Notes under the pieces: generated by a model
The model's database searches: none
Told to the model about the DNA's origin: nothing
The model's input: the letters and a program-made list of their open reading frames with translations, nothing else
Assembly (NCBI RefSeq): GCF_000308835.1
Contig: NZ_BAGN01000109.1
Location: forward strand, 1-64,000
Origin: Nocardia vinacea NBRC 16497
GTDB lineage: Bacteria > Actinomycetota > Actinomycetes > Mycobacteriales > Mycobacteriaceae
Reading direction: 5' to 3'
DNA: 64,000 nt
Program-made: the position numbers and the translations under genes
In this document: positions 43,009 through 52,712 of the stretch, in pieces
Numbering within the stretch: position 1 is the first letter of the stretch
How the letters are laid out: the number at the start of each line of letters is the position of its first letter

Positions 43009-44778
43009 GTGCCCCAAATCCTTGTCACGCCACCGCAGCCCAGCGCCGCGGCGGTGTCCGCCGCTCAACCCGAGCGACGACCGGACTCCCACCCGACGGC
43101 CGTCCTACTGGTGCTCGCACTGTCGACATTCGCAATCGTGGCCATGCAGAGCATGGTGATGCCAATCCTCAGCCGGCTGGCGAACTCGCTGCACGTGTCC
43201 CTTGCCGATGCCTCGTGGATCATTACGGTCAGCATGCTGTCGGCCGCGGTGTTCACGCCGGTTCTGGGCTCGCTCGGAGATGCGCTGGGCCGCAAGCGAG
43301 TCCTGATAGTCACGCTGGCTCTGACAACCATCGGCTCAGTACTTATCGCCACGTCCCACCTGATGGCGTTGGTATTACTCGGCCGGGCACTGCAAGGCAT
43401 GGGCTTCGCGGCGATGCCGCTGGCAATCGGCATCGTGCGATCCATCTTCCCAACGGAACGCGTACCGTCCAGCATCGCCTTGCTGAGTGCACTGACCGGG
43501 ATCGGAGCTGGAGCCGGACTACTGGTTTCCGGACTCCTCGTTAAGGCTGGTATGAGTGCGCAGGGCATGTTCTGGATCTCGGCCGCAGCTACCGCCCTCG
43601 GTCTCTTCGGTGTAGTCGCCCTGATTCGAATTCGCGAGCAAGCCAAGCCGTTTCGCGTCGACATCGGCGGCCTGCTGACTCTTGGCGGTGGCCTGGTATG
43701 CCTCGTGCTCGCTATCAACCGCGGCTCCAGTTGGGGCTGGACCTCCCCCACCGTGGTGAGTTTGTTCGCCGGTGCGGCGCTGTTGCTGATCGGGTGCTAT
43801 TTCATCGAACAGCGAGTGAGCGAACCGCTTATCGACATGCGCATGATGCGTACTCCCGTTGTGCTCGGGACGAATACCACCGCCCTGCTCGTGGGCGCCG
43901 GAATGTTCGGCGCATTCGTACTGGTAATCCAGTTCGTGCAGACACCGAGCCGGTTCGGTTACGGCTTCGATTCCGATGCGCTCGGCGCCGGCCTGACCCT
44001 GCTTCCCCTGACTGCCGGCACCCTCATCGCCGCCGCCGCCGTGTCGAAGCTCATCAGCGTCGTCGGCGCCAAGTTTCCGATGGTCCTCGGCACGATCGTG
44101 GCGACTCTGACATTCGGTTTCCTTCTGCTGTTCCACACCGAACACTGGCAGTTCTATGTCGCTACCTGCCTGCTCGGACTCGGGCTGGGCCTCGCGATGG
44201 GCGCCATGCCCACATTGCTCAACAGCGGCGTCTCCCCCGAGCAGACCAGTGTCGCCAATAGCGTGAATCAGACGCTGCGCTCGGTCGGCGGCTCGATCGG
44301 CACTGCCATCGCCACGGCAATCATTACCACCCACACTATTCCGGGCACACCGCTGCCGACTTTGGACGCCTACAACCTGGCTTTCCTGGTATCAGGTGCG
44401 GTCGCCGTCGTCGCAGTGATCGCCGCAGCCATGGTCCCCTATCGCCATCGCCCCATCCAGCCCGAATCCGAACCCCCCGGCTCGACCAACACTCGAAGTG
44501 TCGAGGGCACGGTCATCGGCGCCGCGCAATCACCTAATCCAGCGGTAACCGTCACGGCGTTTCGCGCCAACGGCGAACTCTTGTCCAGCACCGTGACAGA
44601 TCCGGACGGAACCTACCGGTTCGCCGCCCTCCCCGCCGAACCGCTCACACTCGTAGTCACCGAGATTCCGTTTGTCGTCGAATCCATATCTATCGGCGTC
44701 GATCTCACCGAACGGTACGACATCGTCTTGCCCACGAATCCAGAATCCCATCCGGACGATTCGGCCCGCGCCTCATGA
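43009..44778 (+). CDS. MFS drug-efflux-type transporter with a C-terminal carboxypeptidase-regulatory-like domain
   Basis: A 589-aa protein with GTG 43009 five bases after AGGAGG. Residues 1-485 form a 14-helix DHA2-type transporter; motif A appears as GSLGDALGRKRVL and motif C around GIGAGAGLLVSGLLV. Residues of about 495-580 form a soluble beta-sandwich typical of carboxypeptidase-regulatory-like domains (GTVIGAAQSPNPAVTVTAFR, then VTDPDGTYRFAALPAEPLTL). The domain is predicted to be cytoplasmic if the helix count is 14. The divergent TetR probably controls it. It likely exports a hydrophobic toxic compound. The role of the extra domain is unknown. Confidence 0.92.
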   Translation: MPQILVTPPQPSAAAVSAAQPERRPDSHPTAVLLVLALSTFAIVAMQSMVMPILSRLANSLHVSLADASWIITVSMLSAAVFTPVLGSLGDALGRKRVLIVTLALTTIGSVLIATSHLMALVLLGRALQGMGFAAMPLAIGIVRSIFPTERVPSSIALLSALTGIGAGAGLLVSGLLVKAGMSAQGMFWISAAATALGLFGVVALIRIREQAKPFRVDIGGLLTLGGGLVCLVLAINRGSSWGWTSPTVVSLFAGAALLLIGCYFIEQRVSEPLIDMRMMRTPVVLGTNTTALLVGAGMFGAFVLVIQFVQTPSRFGYGFDSDALGAGLTLLPLTAGTLIAAAAVSKLISVVGAKFPMVLGTIVATLTFGFLLLFHTEHWQFYVATCLLGLGLGLAMGAMPTLLNSGVSPEQTSVANSVNQTLRSVGGSIGTAIATAIITTHTIPGTPLPTLDAYNLAFLVSGAVAVVAVIAAAMVPYRHRPIQPESEPPGSTNTRSVEGTVIGAAQSPNPAVTVTAFRANGELLSSTVTDPDGTYRFAALPAEPLTLVVTEIPFVVESISIGVDLTERYDIVLPTNPESHPDDSARAS

Positions 44779-45487
44779 TCTTCTCGAACCCGGTGCGGCC
44801 CCGGTAGTCCGGAACGAAAGCGCACCACGCCGAAATACCGCGTAGGTCAACCGATCCACCAATCGTACGACGATCCCAGTCCCGTCACCCACGCCCACGG
44901 AAGCCCAGGTCGGGCGTACTGAAACATCATGTCGGCGCGGCGGCGACAGGATCGAGTACGATCGGCGCAACCTTATGCATGATACATACGTTATGTGTCG
45001 TACACATGTGATTGCGGCCGCCTCGGCGACATGTTCGGCAGCGCCGGATTCTGTTCGCCAATCTGCTTCTGCTGGTTGAAAGTTCAGTGGTCCGCGCGGA
45101 CATAGCCGCCATCGGTACCACGGTAAAGATCGACCTGGACATCGAGGTGGTGCAAAGGGGAACAACTTCCGGCGATGTCGGCCGTGCGCTACAGCAAGGT
45201 CATCGAGACACTTCCATCGCGATCGCCATGACGATGCCCTCGGTCGTCTTGTTTGCGGTCGCCGAGCCGCGCGTGGCGGTAATCGAAGCGACGACGTCGG
45301 GCAACCGCATGGTCGCGATATCACAGTGCGGGAGGCACTGGCAGTACACGGAAGACAGCGTCTTGTGATCCGGCACAGTTGCCGAATCGGAGGTTTCTCG
45401 CCGATCCCACAGAACGCCGCGAATTCGCCTGCGCGGGCTGCGGCACTGGATACCGTGATCCATCCCGCAGCGCGGAAGGAGTCATCG
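44779..45487. other. intergenic region, no recognised gene; palindrome at 44984-44996
   Basis: About 700 bp. A 118-codon plus-strand frame (45012-45368) has no ribosome site and no recognisable family, so it is not called. ACATA-CGT-TATGT (44984-44996) is a perfect small palindrome in an AT-rich patch and may be an operator. The promoter of the CdaR-type gene at 45488 must lie here. Confidence 0.45.
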
Positions 45488-46585
45488 ATGACCGAATCCC
45501 CCATTGCCCGCATATGCCACACGTTCGCCGCGAACATGCTCTACGGCCAAGACATTTCAGCCACGAATGAGCGACTGCAGGCAGCCGCCGCGCGGTGGGC
45601 GCGCGAATCCGTCCCCATCGACACGATCCACCGTGCCATCCGCGATGGAGTGCAGATCGCCCTCGATCACCGCGCCGCCGAATCCGACGACCGCAGCACA
45701 CAGCAATCGTCGACAACGACTCCGCAGGGCCGCGAAAACCTGCTCGACGAGGCCGAGCTCATCATGAGAGTGATCGACCGCATGAGCTCGGTCATCTCAC
45801 AGGCCTACGTCCGCGAGTTGCGCACAATCGTGGGCGAATACCACGAGGATGTACACAATCTCACCGCGGCACTGCTCGACGGCAGACCGACGTCCACCAT
45901 GGCACGAGAATGCGGAATCGAAATCGCCCAGTCGTATTCTATTCTCGCACTATCGATTCCGAGACACCATGATGAGCGCGATGCCGCATTGGACGGCAGG
46001 GAGATGAAACATCGAAGGCTCCGCCGAATCCGCTCCGAACTGATCACCCGATGTGGGGAAACCGCACTCGTGCTGTGGAATTCGATGGGCGGTACCGCGC
46101 TCGTCCCCGATACCCAACCTGCTGCCGGTGGCCTGGACGAGTTGGTGCGGCACCTGTCCCGGGCCGCCGAGATACCCATTACCGCCACCGTCACCGCCGC
46201 TGCCCCACCGGACCTGCCGAGCGCCGCGTCCCAAGCTCACGAATTGCTCGATATGGTTGTGCGCATGGGCTGTACGCCCGGACTGTATCGCTTCGACGAC
46301 CTCGTTCTCGAGTACCAGCTCACCCGTCCCGGGCCCGGGCGCGAGTACCTCGGCTCACTGCTCGACTCACTGGATGAGCATCCGGAACTGCTGGAAACCC
46401 TCGAACGGCACATCGCGAACGACCTCAATCGCCAGCGCACCGCTCACAGCCTGCACGTCCACGCCAACACCGTCGACTACCGCCTCAGACGGATCGGTCG
46501 GCTCACCGGTTTCGACCCGACGCAGGTATCCGGCCTGTGGTATTTGCGCTCGGCCCTACTTGCCCGGTCCTATCGGATCACCTGA
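45488..46585 (+). CDS. CdaR/PucR-type transcriptional regulator, paralogue 1
   Basis: A 365-aa protein; ATG 45488 follows AAGGAG at seven bases. The N-terminal third is helical and resembles sensory domains of actinobacterial CdaR-like proteins. A central GGDEF-like/CdaR domain contains GGTALVPDTQ. The C-terminus is the PucR/CdaR helix-turn-helix (HVHANTVDYRLRRIGRLTGF) preceded by LYRFDDLVLEYQL. It stands just beyond the tatC end of the Tat operon, convergent with it by 26 bp. A paralogue at 50913 flanks the other end, and a third begins at 63526. Confidence 0.9.
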   Translation: MTESPIARICHTFAANMLYGQDISATNERLQAAAARWARESVPIDTIHRAIRDGVQIALDHRAAESDDRSTQQSSTTTPQGRENLLDEAELIMRVIDRMSSVISQAYVRELRTIVGEYHEDVHNLTAALLDGRPTSTMARECGIEIAQSYSILALSIPRHHDERDAALDGREMKHRRLRRIRSELITRCGETALVLWNSMGGTALVPDTQPAAGGLDELVRHLSRAAEIPITATVTAAAPPDLPSAASQAHELLDMVVRMGCTPGLYRFDDLVLEYQLTRPGPGREYLGSLLDSLDEHPELLETLERHIANDLNRQRTAHSLHVHANTVDYRLRRIGRLTGFDPTQVSGLWYLRSALLARSYRIT

Positions 46586-46611
46586 CTCTGCCGCCATTGG
46601 AGCAACGGCCG

Positions 46612-47538
46612 TTATCGGCCAATGGCGTGCCTATTTTCGCCGATCCGCTCGGACTGCAGGATGGGCTCAGGTGCGGCAATCGAACCGGCCTCGTCATCAG
46701 GTAATGCGGCGAGCGTAATCGCTGCGCGCAGAGCCCGACGCTTATCGCTGATCCGCACGATCTGAACCGCGCATTCGAACAGGATCGTGAGCGCTGCGGC
46801 CAGGGCCATCATCGAGAACGGGTCCTGTGGGGTCACGATGGCCGCGAATACGAAGAGCCCGAAGATCAACCCGCGCCGCCAAGCCCTGAGCTTCGCATAG
46901 GGCAGCACCCCGATGAGATTCAAACCCACGATCAGCGCAGGGGTTTCGAAGCTCACACCGAAGATGACCAACAGCCGAACCAGGAATCCGAAGTACTGTG
47001 CACCACTCAGCGCAGTGATCTGAACGTTGTCGCCGACGGAGAGCAGGAAGCCGAGTGCATGGGCGACAACTACATACGCCAATACCGCACCGGTGGAGAA
47101 AAGTATGCTCCCGCAGCTCACGAACCCGATGGCGTACCTGCGCTCCTTGACGAGGAGCCCGGGCGTGATGAACGCCCACAGCTGATACAGCCAGACCGGT
47201 ACGGCGAGCACGATGCCCGCGGTAAGGGCGACCTGAAGCCGGAGCATGAACTGCTCGAATGGCGCGGTGGCCAGCAGCCGGCAAGAGCCATCGGCGGCAA
47301 GTGCGGCACGCGCGTCCGGCGGCAACGCACAGTACGGACCCCGAAGGATACCGCCGAGGCTCTCGATTCCCAGGAACGAGTGTGAGTACCAGAGGAAGCC
47401 GATCACAGTGGTTATCGCGATAGCGCCGAGCGACTTCAGTAGCCGATTCCGCAATTCTTCCAAGTGCTCGATCAGCGACATGGCGCCGTCGGGATTCCGC
47501 CGCTGCGCCTTACGCCGAATATCGAATGGGATTCGCAT
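46612..47538 (-). CDS. tatC: twin-arginine translocase subunit TatC
   Basis: A 308-aa six-helix membrane protein that receives twin-arginine signal peptides. Conserved features are [17 protein letters not shown] with the signal-binding glutamates, the first periplasmic loop ending in [33 protein letters not shown] with the second conserved Glu, and [13 protein letters not shown]. The loop after the first helix is longer than usual and holds two cysteines. The tail after residue 265 is long and polar. It is encoded with TatA, an SSI-like protein and a Tat-signal flavoprotein. Because actinobacteria have a housekeeping tatC elsewhere, this is probably an extra copy (inference). Confidence 0.94.
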   Translation of the reverse strand: MRIPFDIRRKAQRRNPDGAMSLIEHLEELRNRLLKSLGAIAITTVIGFLWYSHSFLGIESLGGILRGPYCALPPDARAALAADGSCRLLATAPFEQFMLRLQVALTAGIVLAVPVWLYQLWAFITPGLLVKERRYAIGFVSCGSILFSTGAVLAYVVVAHALGFLLSVGDNVQITALSGAQYFGFLVRLLVIFGVSFETPALIVGLNLIGVLPYAKLRAWRRGLIFGLFVFAAIVTPQDPFSMMALAAALTILFECAVQIVRISDKRRALRAAITLAALPDDEAGSIAAPEPILQSERIGENRHAIGR

Positions 47539-47565
47539 ATGACCACCCCGGTGTCGAAAGTCGCG

Positions 47566-47605
47566 CTCGGCGACCGTGTGTCAGGAGCTCGCCTCGGTCG
47601 CCGAG
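47566..47605. terminator. hairpin between SSI-like gene and tatC
   Basis: CTCGGCGACCG (47566-47576) and CGGTCGCCGAG (47595-47605) form a perfect 11-bp stem with an 18-base loop, just upstream of tatC. It may weaken read-through from the upstream genes. Confidence 0.5.
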
Positions 47606-47638
47606 CATCAGTGCCATGAGTAATGGAGAACTTGCGAA

Positions 47639-47697
47639 CGCCCTCGCGCTACTATCCGCCTCGGCATTCGGAGAATCGGCGTACTAGCGCGAGGGCG
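47639..47697. terminator. long-loop inverted repeat after SSI-like gene
   Basis: CGCCCTCGCGCTA (47639-47651) and TAGCGCGAGGGCG (47685-47697) are perfectly complementary 13-base arms around 33 bases. They begin 10 bases after the stop of the SSI-like gene on the minus strand. Confidence 0.5.
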
Positions 47698-47707
47698 ATG
47701 ACGGGCA

Positions 47708-48406
47708 TCAGAACCTGTATACGGCCTTCGCCGACTTCTCGAGCGCGCACCAGTTCGGGAATTCATGCGCGTACAACACGTCCGCGCCGTTCCAGACGCC
47801 CGACACCAGCAGCGTCACTTTCTGGTCTCCACCCGAGCACGAGGCGGAATCATCAGCCGTCAGTTTCGCGAAATCGCCACCAGCAGTGGCCAATTCGGAA
47901 CATGCCTCCTGGGCTTTCGGGTGGGTGTTGCCCTCCGTCGGCTGGCACGCCAATGTCGCCGATCGAACCTCGGGCTTTTCGCCCTCCGAGATCGCGGCCA
48001 GCATAACCATGGAGTCCCCTGTCAACGCGGGCGGAGCCGTGGTGGGTTGCGGGGCGGACGTGGTCGGGTCGCCAGAGGTGGGCGGTACCACCGAGGTGGA
48101 CGGAACCTCGGTCGGAGACGGCTCGACCGATGTCGAGGGCGTCGTCGACGGAGTGGAAGTCTCCGACGATGGCGGGACGCTGGACGACGGCGGTGCCTCA
48201 GTCGAGGTAGACGGGGCCGAGGTGCTCGGCTCCGTCGATGTGGGCGGCGCTTCCTGGGGAGGCGTGACCTGTACCGATGTGGTCGGCGAGCTGCTCGTCG
48301 TCGGAGCCGGCTCGGTGTCCGACGGGGCGGCATTGGCCGACACACCGACCAGCCATGAAGAACCCACCAGCACGGCGACACCCGCGACTCGTGCTAATTT
48401 GGACAT
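47708..48406 (-). CDS. secreted protein with Ser/Thr/Pro-rich linker and subtilisin-inhibitor-like (SSI) domain
   Basis: A 232-aa protein. The signal peptide is ARVAGVAVLVGSSWLVGVSA with cleavage after ANA. Residues 27-130 are a Pro/Ser/Thr-rich stalk. Residues 131-232 form an SSI-like (I16) domain: cysteines at 154 and 169 and at 190 and 220 have exactly the 15 and 30 residue spacings of Streptomyces subtilisin inhibitor, and it ends AVYRF. The position equivalent to the P1 residue, two after the third cysteine, is Gly192 instead of the usual Met, Lys or Leu. It may therefore not be a classical protease inhibitor. It lies between tatA and tatC. Confidence 0.85.
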   Translation of the reverse strand: MSKLARVAGVAVLVGSSWLVGVSANAAPSDTEPAPTTSSSPTTSVQVTPPQEAPPTSTEPSTSAPSTSTEAPPSSSVPPSSETSTPSTTPSTSVEPSPTEVPSTSVVPPTSGDPTTSAPQPTTAPPALTGDSMVMLAAISEGEKPEVRSATLACQPTEGNTHPKAQEACSELATAGGDFAKLTADDSASCSGGDQKVTLLVSGVWNGADVLYAHEFPNWCALEKSAKAVYRF

Positions 48407-48457
48407 AGCGAAACCTTCCTGTGTTACCTGAAATTTGAAATCGGCCGTCCGTCTGCG

Positions 48458-48730
48458 CTATGCGCTCGCGACACGGCGAGGCTCTGGACTCATCCGTCCC
48501 GCCCCGTCGCTCTCCGGCCGCACGACCGCCACCGCGGCCACCGAATTCTCCGATTCGGTTGGCGCCTTTGATATTCCGTCGCCATCCGAGTGCAACTCGC
48601 GCATCTCGCTCTTGAAGATGCGCAATGAACGTCCCATGCTCCGTGCGGCATCCGGCAATCGCCGGGCGCCGAACAGAATTACGAAAGCTCCCACGATTAT
48701 CAGCCAGTGGGTGGGGCTCAAAGTTCCCAT
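48458..48730 (-). CDS. tatA: twin-arginine translocase subunit TatA
   Basis: A 90-aa protein with GGAG seven bases before ATG 48730. A single N-terminal membrane helix ([17 protein letters not shown]) is followed by the hinge and amphipathic helix [20 protein letters not shown], the TatA signature, then a polar tail. It forms the translocation pore with TatC. It is located 74 bp after the flavoprotein gene and 51 bp before the SSI-like gene on the same strand. Confidence 0.95.
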   Translation of the reverse strand: MGTLSPTHWLIIVGAFVILFGARRLPDAARSMGRSLRIFKSEMRELHSDGDGISKAPTESENSVAAVAVVRPESDGAGRMSPEPRRVASA

Positions 48731-48804
48731 GCGAGGACTCCGTTTCTGCGAGAGGTACGGGCGGCCCGGGTTGCCGGAAACCGGGCCACCTGCCGGAAGT
48801 GGGG

Positions 48805-50571
48805 TCAGTTGTCGAACAGATTCTTCTGACCGTTACGCCAACGCGTTTCGTCCAGCGCCCGCAGCCCGTCGAATTCGCTAATGGTCACGTGCGGCCAGAG
48901 CTTGGCCTTGCTCGCCGTGGACCCGGACGCGTCGAGGATGGCGTTCGCGGCATTGCGACCGCCCTCGCAGGCGCCCTCCATAGTGGCGAGGTCGATATTG
49001 CTCTGGCAGAAGTCCCCCGCGAGGAACAGATTCGGGATCTTCGTCACCGAGGTGGGACGGTTGCCCCAGGACTTCGCGGTGTTGATCATCAACGGATCGT
49101 CGTTGGTGTTCGCGCTGCCGTCCCATTTGATGCCCGGGTCGAGGTGCCAATACACCAGATCGCTCTCCTTGACGGTATCGAGCGTCTTGGTGACCTGATG
49201 CCAGCTCTCCCGTGCGACTTCTTCCGGGCTGCAGTCCTTCGCCGCCTTCTTGATCAGTTCGCCCGGGGTGTGCCAGTCCGAGATGTCCACGGACAGAATT
49301 TCTTTGGCTTTCCCATCACCGAAGTCACGGGAGATGTTGTAGGGCTTCCAGTGCTGTCCCTGCTGGATACCGGTGAGCCGCCAAGGGGATTCGATCCAGC
49401 CGATGTGGCCGGGCGCGAGTTGCTTGTCGGTGTTCACAAAGAACTGGATGCCGGTCATCCAGTCCACGAACAGGTCCTTGATCTTGGCCAGACCGGGATC
49501 GGCGTTGTAGATGTCCGGCGTGCAGATGTTGCTCACCTGCTCGGGCGCAACCGCGGTGACGAACCAGTCCGCCTCGATCGTCGAGGTCGCCCCATTCTGA
49601 TCCTGCACCGTCGCGGACTTGATCTTGCCGCCCTCCATATTGAGCGACTGGATCGTGAATCCGAGCTGGAAGTCGACATTCTGCGACTTCAGGTAGTTCA
49701 TCCACGGATCGATCCACCGCTCGTTCGTCGGTCCGTTCAACAGATTGTCGGTTTCGCGGCCGTCATTGTTGCGGTTGAGGATGTTGAGCAGGAAGTTCTC
49801 AGCCTGCGTGCACATGGTGCGGCTGCTGGCGATCTCCTCCTTGGCGGCGACCAGCGTGCGCGTCAGGGTCGAGATGAGCAGCATGTATTGGGGGTTGGAA
49901 TTCGGGGTGACCTTCGCGAAGTCCAAGAACGATGTCTGCTCCCACTGCCCGATGCGGCGAGCATCACAGCTTGTGAAGTAAACGAACAAGCGATTGGCGA
50001 AGGTGAGCAGGTCCGAGTAGGGAAGCTTCGGAATCCATTGCGCCGCCCCGGCCAAGGTCTTGATGATCCACTTGAGATCGATTGCCGCGCCGATCTGGTC
50101 GGGTTGGATACCGAACGGCAGGGTGATATCCGCGCCCGACTGCGCCGCCGTGAGCGTCGGCGCGCTCGTCAGGTTGTCGTACACCCCATTCGCATTGCCC
50201 GGGAACGGGATACGTTTCATCGTGTCTGGCACTGCCTGGTAGTAGCCGGGGAAGAAGCGGAATCCGTGCTCACCGGGTAGCGGCCTGCGACCATCGGCAA
50301 CGGGCAGCGCGGAATCCATGCTCCGCGCTTTGCCGCCCCAGGCACGCTTCTCGAAAACCGTTACCTTGAAGCCGCGTTCGGCCAATTCATGGGCCGTGGT
50401 CAGACCGGCGACACCGCCGCCGACCACCACGACTCGATTCTGCGCCGGCGCCGAGCGCGCCGGACCGATTCCTACCAGACCGCTACTTGTCGCGGTCGCG
50501 GCAGCTAGTGCAATGGATCCCGCAGCAGCACCCTTCAAAACGGTGCGGCGGGACAGGTCGGACTCCACCAT
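48805..50571 (-). CDS. Tat-exported FAD-dependent oxidoreductase (phytoene desaturase/amine oxidase fold)
   Basis: A 588-aa protein. The N-terminus is a twin-arginine signal ([20 protein letters not shown], Arg8-Arg9) with predicted cleavage near residue 42. The mature part begins with the FAD motif [20 protein letters not shown] and [18 protein letters not shown], typical of carotenoid-desaturase-like and hydroxysqualene-dehydroxylase-like flavoproteins. Near the C-terminus [20 protein letters not shown] completes the FAD site. FAD-loaded, folded enzymes need the Tat route. The next genes downstream are tatA and tatC, so this is the likely dedicated cargo. The substrate is unknown; a lipid, sterol or amine in the envelope is possible. 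Confidence 0.92.
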   Translation of the reverse strand: MVESDLSRRTVLKGAAAGSIALAAATATSSGLVGIGPARSAPAQNRVVVVGGGVAGLTTAHELAERGFKVTVFEKRAWGGKARSMDSALPVADGRRPLPGEHGFRFFPGYYQAVPDTMKRIPFPGNANGVYDNLTSAPTLTAAQSGADITLPFGIQPDQIGAAIDLKWIIKTLAGAAQWIPKLPYSDLLTFANRLFVYFTSCDARRIGQWEQTSFLDFAKVTPNSNPQYMLLISTLTRTLVAAKEEIASSRTMCTQAENFLLNILNRNNDGRETDNLLNGPTNERWIDPWMNYLKSQNVDFQLGFTIQSLNMEGGKIKSATVQDQNGATSTIEADWFVTAVAPEQVSNICTPDIYNADPGLAKIKDLFVDWMTGIQFFVNTDKQLAPGHIGWIESPWRLTGIQQGQHWKPYNISRDFGDGKAKEILSVDISDWHTPGELIKKAAKDCSPEEVARESWHQVTKTLDTVKESDLVYWHLDPGIKWDGSANTNDDPLMINTAKSWGNRPTSVTKIPNLFLAGDFCQSNIDLATMEGACEGGRNAANAILDASGSTASKAKLWPHVTISEFDGLRALDETRWRNGQKNLFDN

Positions 50572-50912
50572 GGGATCACGTCCTCATCGACAGCAGGCCA
50601 GCGGTCGAGTGGATGTCACTCTAAGCACTTCCATGCGGCAAGGTCAACTGTGTACCCGATATTGATGCTTTGTCGCATCAGCGCTATCGTTGTCCCTCAC
50701 CCGATGTCGTCATCCGAGGACGGTCACAGCTGGCTACTGATCGACGAACAACCCGTGGTCACCCGCGCGGCTTGAATCGTAATCCTTTGCACCACAAGTG
50801 ATTTCGAAACAGCTTCCGCCACGAACTCGGTACGTCACACCGAGCACTTCGAACGATCACTCGAAACGACACCGGCGCACGACGCGATCCGCAGATCGAA
50901 TGGAGCACATCG
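50572..50912. promoter_or_regulatory. divergent promoter region of the Tat locus
   Basis: 341 bp between the flavoprotein (-) and the CdaR-type regulator (+). It contains TGATGC-TTTGTC-GCATCA (50663-50680), a perfect inverted repeat about 92 bp upstream of the flavoprotein start. No gene is seen. Confidence 0.5.
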
Positions 50913-52181
50913 ATGTCCGTCACCGCCGACGTCACCGCCGAAGCCGATGTCCCGCCCCTCCGCCGCCCCACAACGACCGGTTCGAGCAGTGGCCGAATCG
51001 CGCCGCGCCCACAAAACACACCCCGCGTCGGGCAGGCGGGGGCTCACCGGAACAACGACGAAGGCAACGAATTCCGAATGCTTACCCAGCGATGCGGAGA
51101 AGTCATCTCGATCGCACTCGGCGCGCAGAGTGACACAACCGAGTTGTCACAATTACGCCAGATGGCACAATCCCTGACCCGCCGAGGTTGTTCCCTTGCC
51201 GCGATCAACCGCGCCGTCCGAACCGCTTTCGATGATGCCTTCGGTCGAATTGCTCAGAAATCCACCCGTACCACCCCGACCGATATCGCGGCCACGCTGT
51301 GCCGGCTGCGCGAGATACACGAGACGATCACCTGCGCGGTCTCCTCAGCGGTCGTCGATGTGATCTGCGGTAGCTTGGCCGGCGAAAATCTCGATCGCAT
51401 CGGCGAGCCGAGAAATGCCGCGCCGAAAATCACCGTTGCGCCCACCGAGGACAGAGCGCCGAGCATGGAGATCACTTCTCCGACCGCTTCCCACGTGGTG
51501 TTGGCCCTCGCTATCCCACAGCACATCGACGAGCAGGATCCGGAACACGATCGAAAACTGGCCGGGCAGCGCAAACTTCATCGCGTACAGGCCCTGCTAC
51601 GCGAGCGATTGGAACCCACCGCCAGAATAGCGTTGAGTCCACGCGGTGGAACAATCGTGCTACCCGCCCATACTGTCACGGAAAGCAGCCTCGACGAACT
51701 CGTCAGTCGGCTGTCGTGGGCCGCACAGGTGCCCGTTACAGCGATAACGCTCAGGGGATCGGGCGCATGGGTTCGAAGACTTTCCGACCTGGCCCATGAC
51801 TTGCTGAACGTCGCACAGGGCCTCGGGTTCGCGGGCGGCTTATACCGTTTTCCCGACCTCGCTCTCGAATATCAGCTGACCCGCCCCACCCCGGCCCGCG
51901 AAAAACTCGCCCACGCGCTCGATCCGCTCGACGACCACCCGGAGCTGCTGCACACATTGACTCTGTATATCCACACGAATATGACTCGCCGGATCACCGC
52001 ACGGTTGTTGAACCTTCACCGCAACACCATCGATTACCGATTGAATCGTATCGAGGAACTCACCGGATACGACCCCTCCATCCCTTCCGGGATTTGGTAT
52101 CTGCGTTGTGCACTGGTCGTGCGCACCTATCGGAAGTCCGCGGGCGACGCACCGGCGATCGGCCTCGAGATCACGGCGTAA
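50913..52181 (+). CDS. CdaR/PucR-type transcriptional regulator, paralogue 2
   Basis: A 422-aa protein; ATG 50913 follows GGAG at eight bases. After a low-complexity N-terminal extension of about 50 residues come a helical domain, a central domain (RIALSPRGGTIVLPAHTV) and the C-terminal HTH (LNLHRNTIDYRLNRIEELTG) with LYRFPDLALEYQLTRPTPAR before it. It aligns with the regulator at 45488 along the C-terminal half. Divergent from the flavoprotein-tatA-tatC operon, it is the best candidate for its activator or repressor. Confidence 0.9.
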   Translation: MSVTADVTAEADVPPLRRPTTTGSSSGRIAPRPQNTPRVGQAGAHRNNDEGNEFRMLTQRCGEVISIALGAQSDTTELSQLRQMAQSLTRRGCSLAAINRAVRTAFDDAFGRIAQKSTRTTPTDIAATLCRLREIHETITCAVSSAVVDVICGSLAGENLDRIGEPRNAAPKITVAPTEDRAPSMEITSPTASHVVLALAIPQHIDEQDPEHDRKLAGQRKLHRVQALLRERLEPTARIALSPRGGTIVLPAHTVTESSLDELVSRLSWAAQVPVTAITLRGSGAWVRRLSDLAHDLLNVAQGLGFAGGLYRFPDLALEYQLTRPTPAREKLAHALDPLDDHPELLHTLTLYIHTNMTRRITARLLNLHRNTIDYRLNRIEELTGYDPSIPSGIWYLRCALVVRTYRKSAGDAPAIGLEITA

Positions 52182-52226
52182 AACCCGCTGAACTCGCACG
52201 ACGACCCATAGCCGCACAATACGAAT

Positions 52227-52265
52227 GAGGGGCGCGGCCAGGATATTCTCCTGGCCGCGCCCCTC
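52227..52265 (+). terminator. strong terminator after CdaR-type gene
   Basis: GAGGGGCGCGGCCAGGA and TCCTGGCCGCGCCCCTC form a perfect 17-bp stem with loop TATTC, followed by GTTTTCC. It starts 45 bases after the stop codon. Confidence 0.85.
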
Positions 52266-52329
52266 GTTTTCCTCGAAAGCGAAAAGCAGCACGCCCGGGA
52301 GAATAATTGACGTGATACGATATCGGATA

Positions 52330-52415
52330 GCTCGCTCGGCGACCCGACCGTTGGCCTGCGTTTCATATGGTTTGGAATCGCCGAGCGAGCCGTGACACCG
52401 AATGCGTCACGGCTC
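52330..52415. repeat. two adjacent inverted repeats, possible structured leader
   Basis: GCTCGCTCGGCGA (52330-52342) pairs with TCGCCGAGCGAGC (52378-52390). GAGCCGTGAC (52387-52396) pairs with GTCACGGCTC (52406-52415). The second arm of the first overlaps the first arm of the second by four bases, so the two structures are mutually exclusive in part. No gene is present between 52182 and 52712. Confidence 0.5.
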
Positions 52416-52712
52416 AAACGATATCCGTACCGGCTCCTTCGGTAACCAATTATCGGTAACGATGGATATCTGACGATCCTTTTAATCCTTCATTACGTCG
52501 ATATCACAACAAGGTCACGCGACCATGAAACCGGGGCAAGTCCCGCCTTCGCCGGCGACCATGTTCACTTGCACTACCCCGGATCGACGATGGCTGTGAC
52601 GTATCAAAACGAAGGATCGATATCTGAACTGCTCCCGCGCCCACCCTTATCGTCTGTAGTGGCGCAGTTGCTTCACGACTGACGCTTCGATACAAGTGCA
52701 AAGGAGCATGGC

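Noticed and set aside
45012-45368. 118-codon plus-strand ORF
   Set aside because: No ribosome binding site, no recognisable family and no link to neighbours; left as intergenic.
47765-48431. Plus-strand ORFs opposite the SSI-like gene
   Set aside because: They are Gly/Arg-rich or Val/Gly-rich mirrors of the Ser/Thr/Pro-coding repeat on the minus strand, a common artefact of such sequence.
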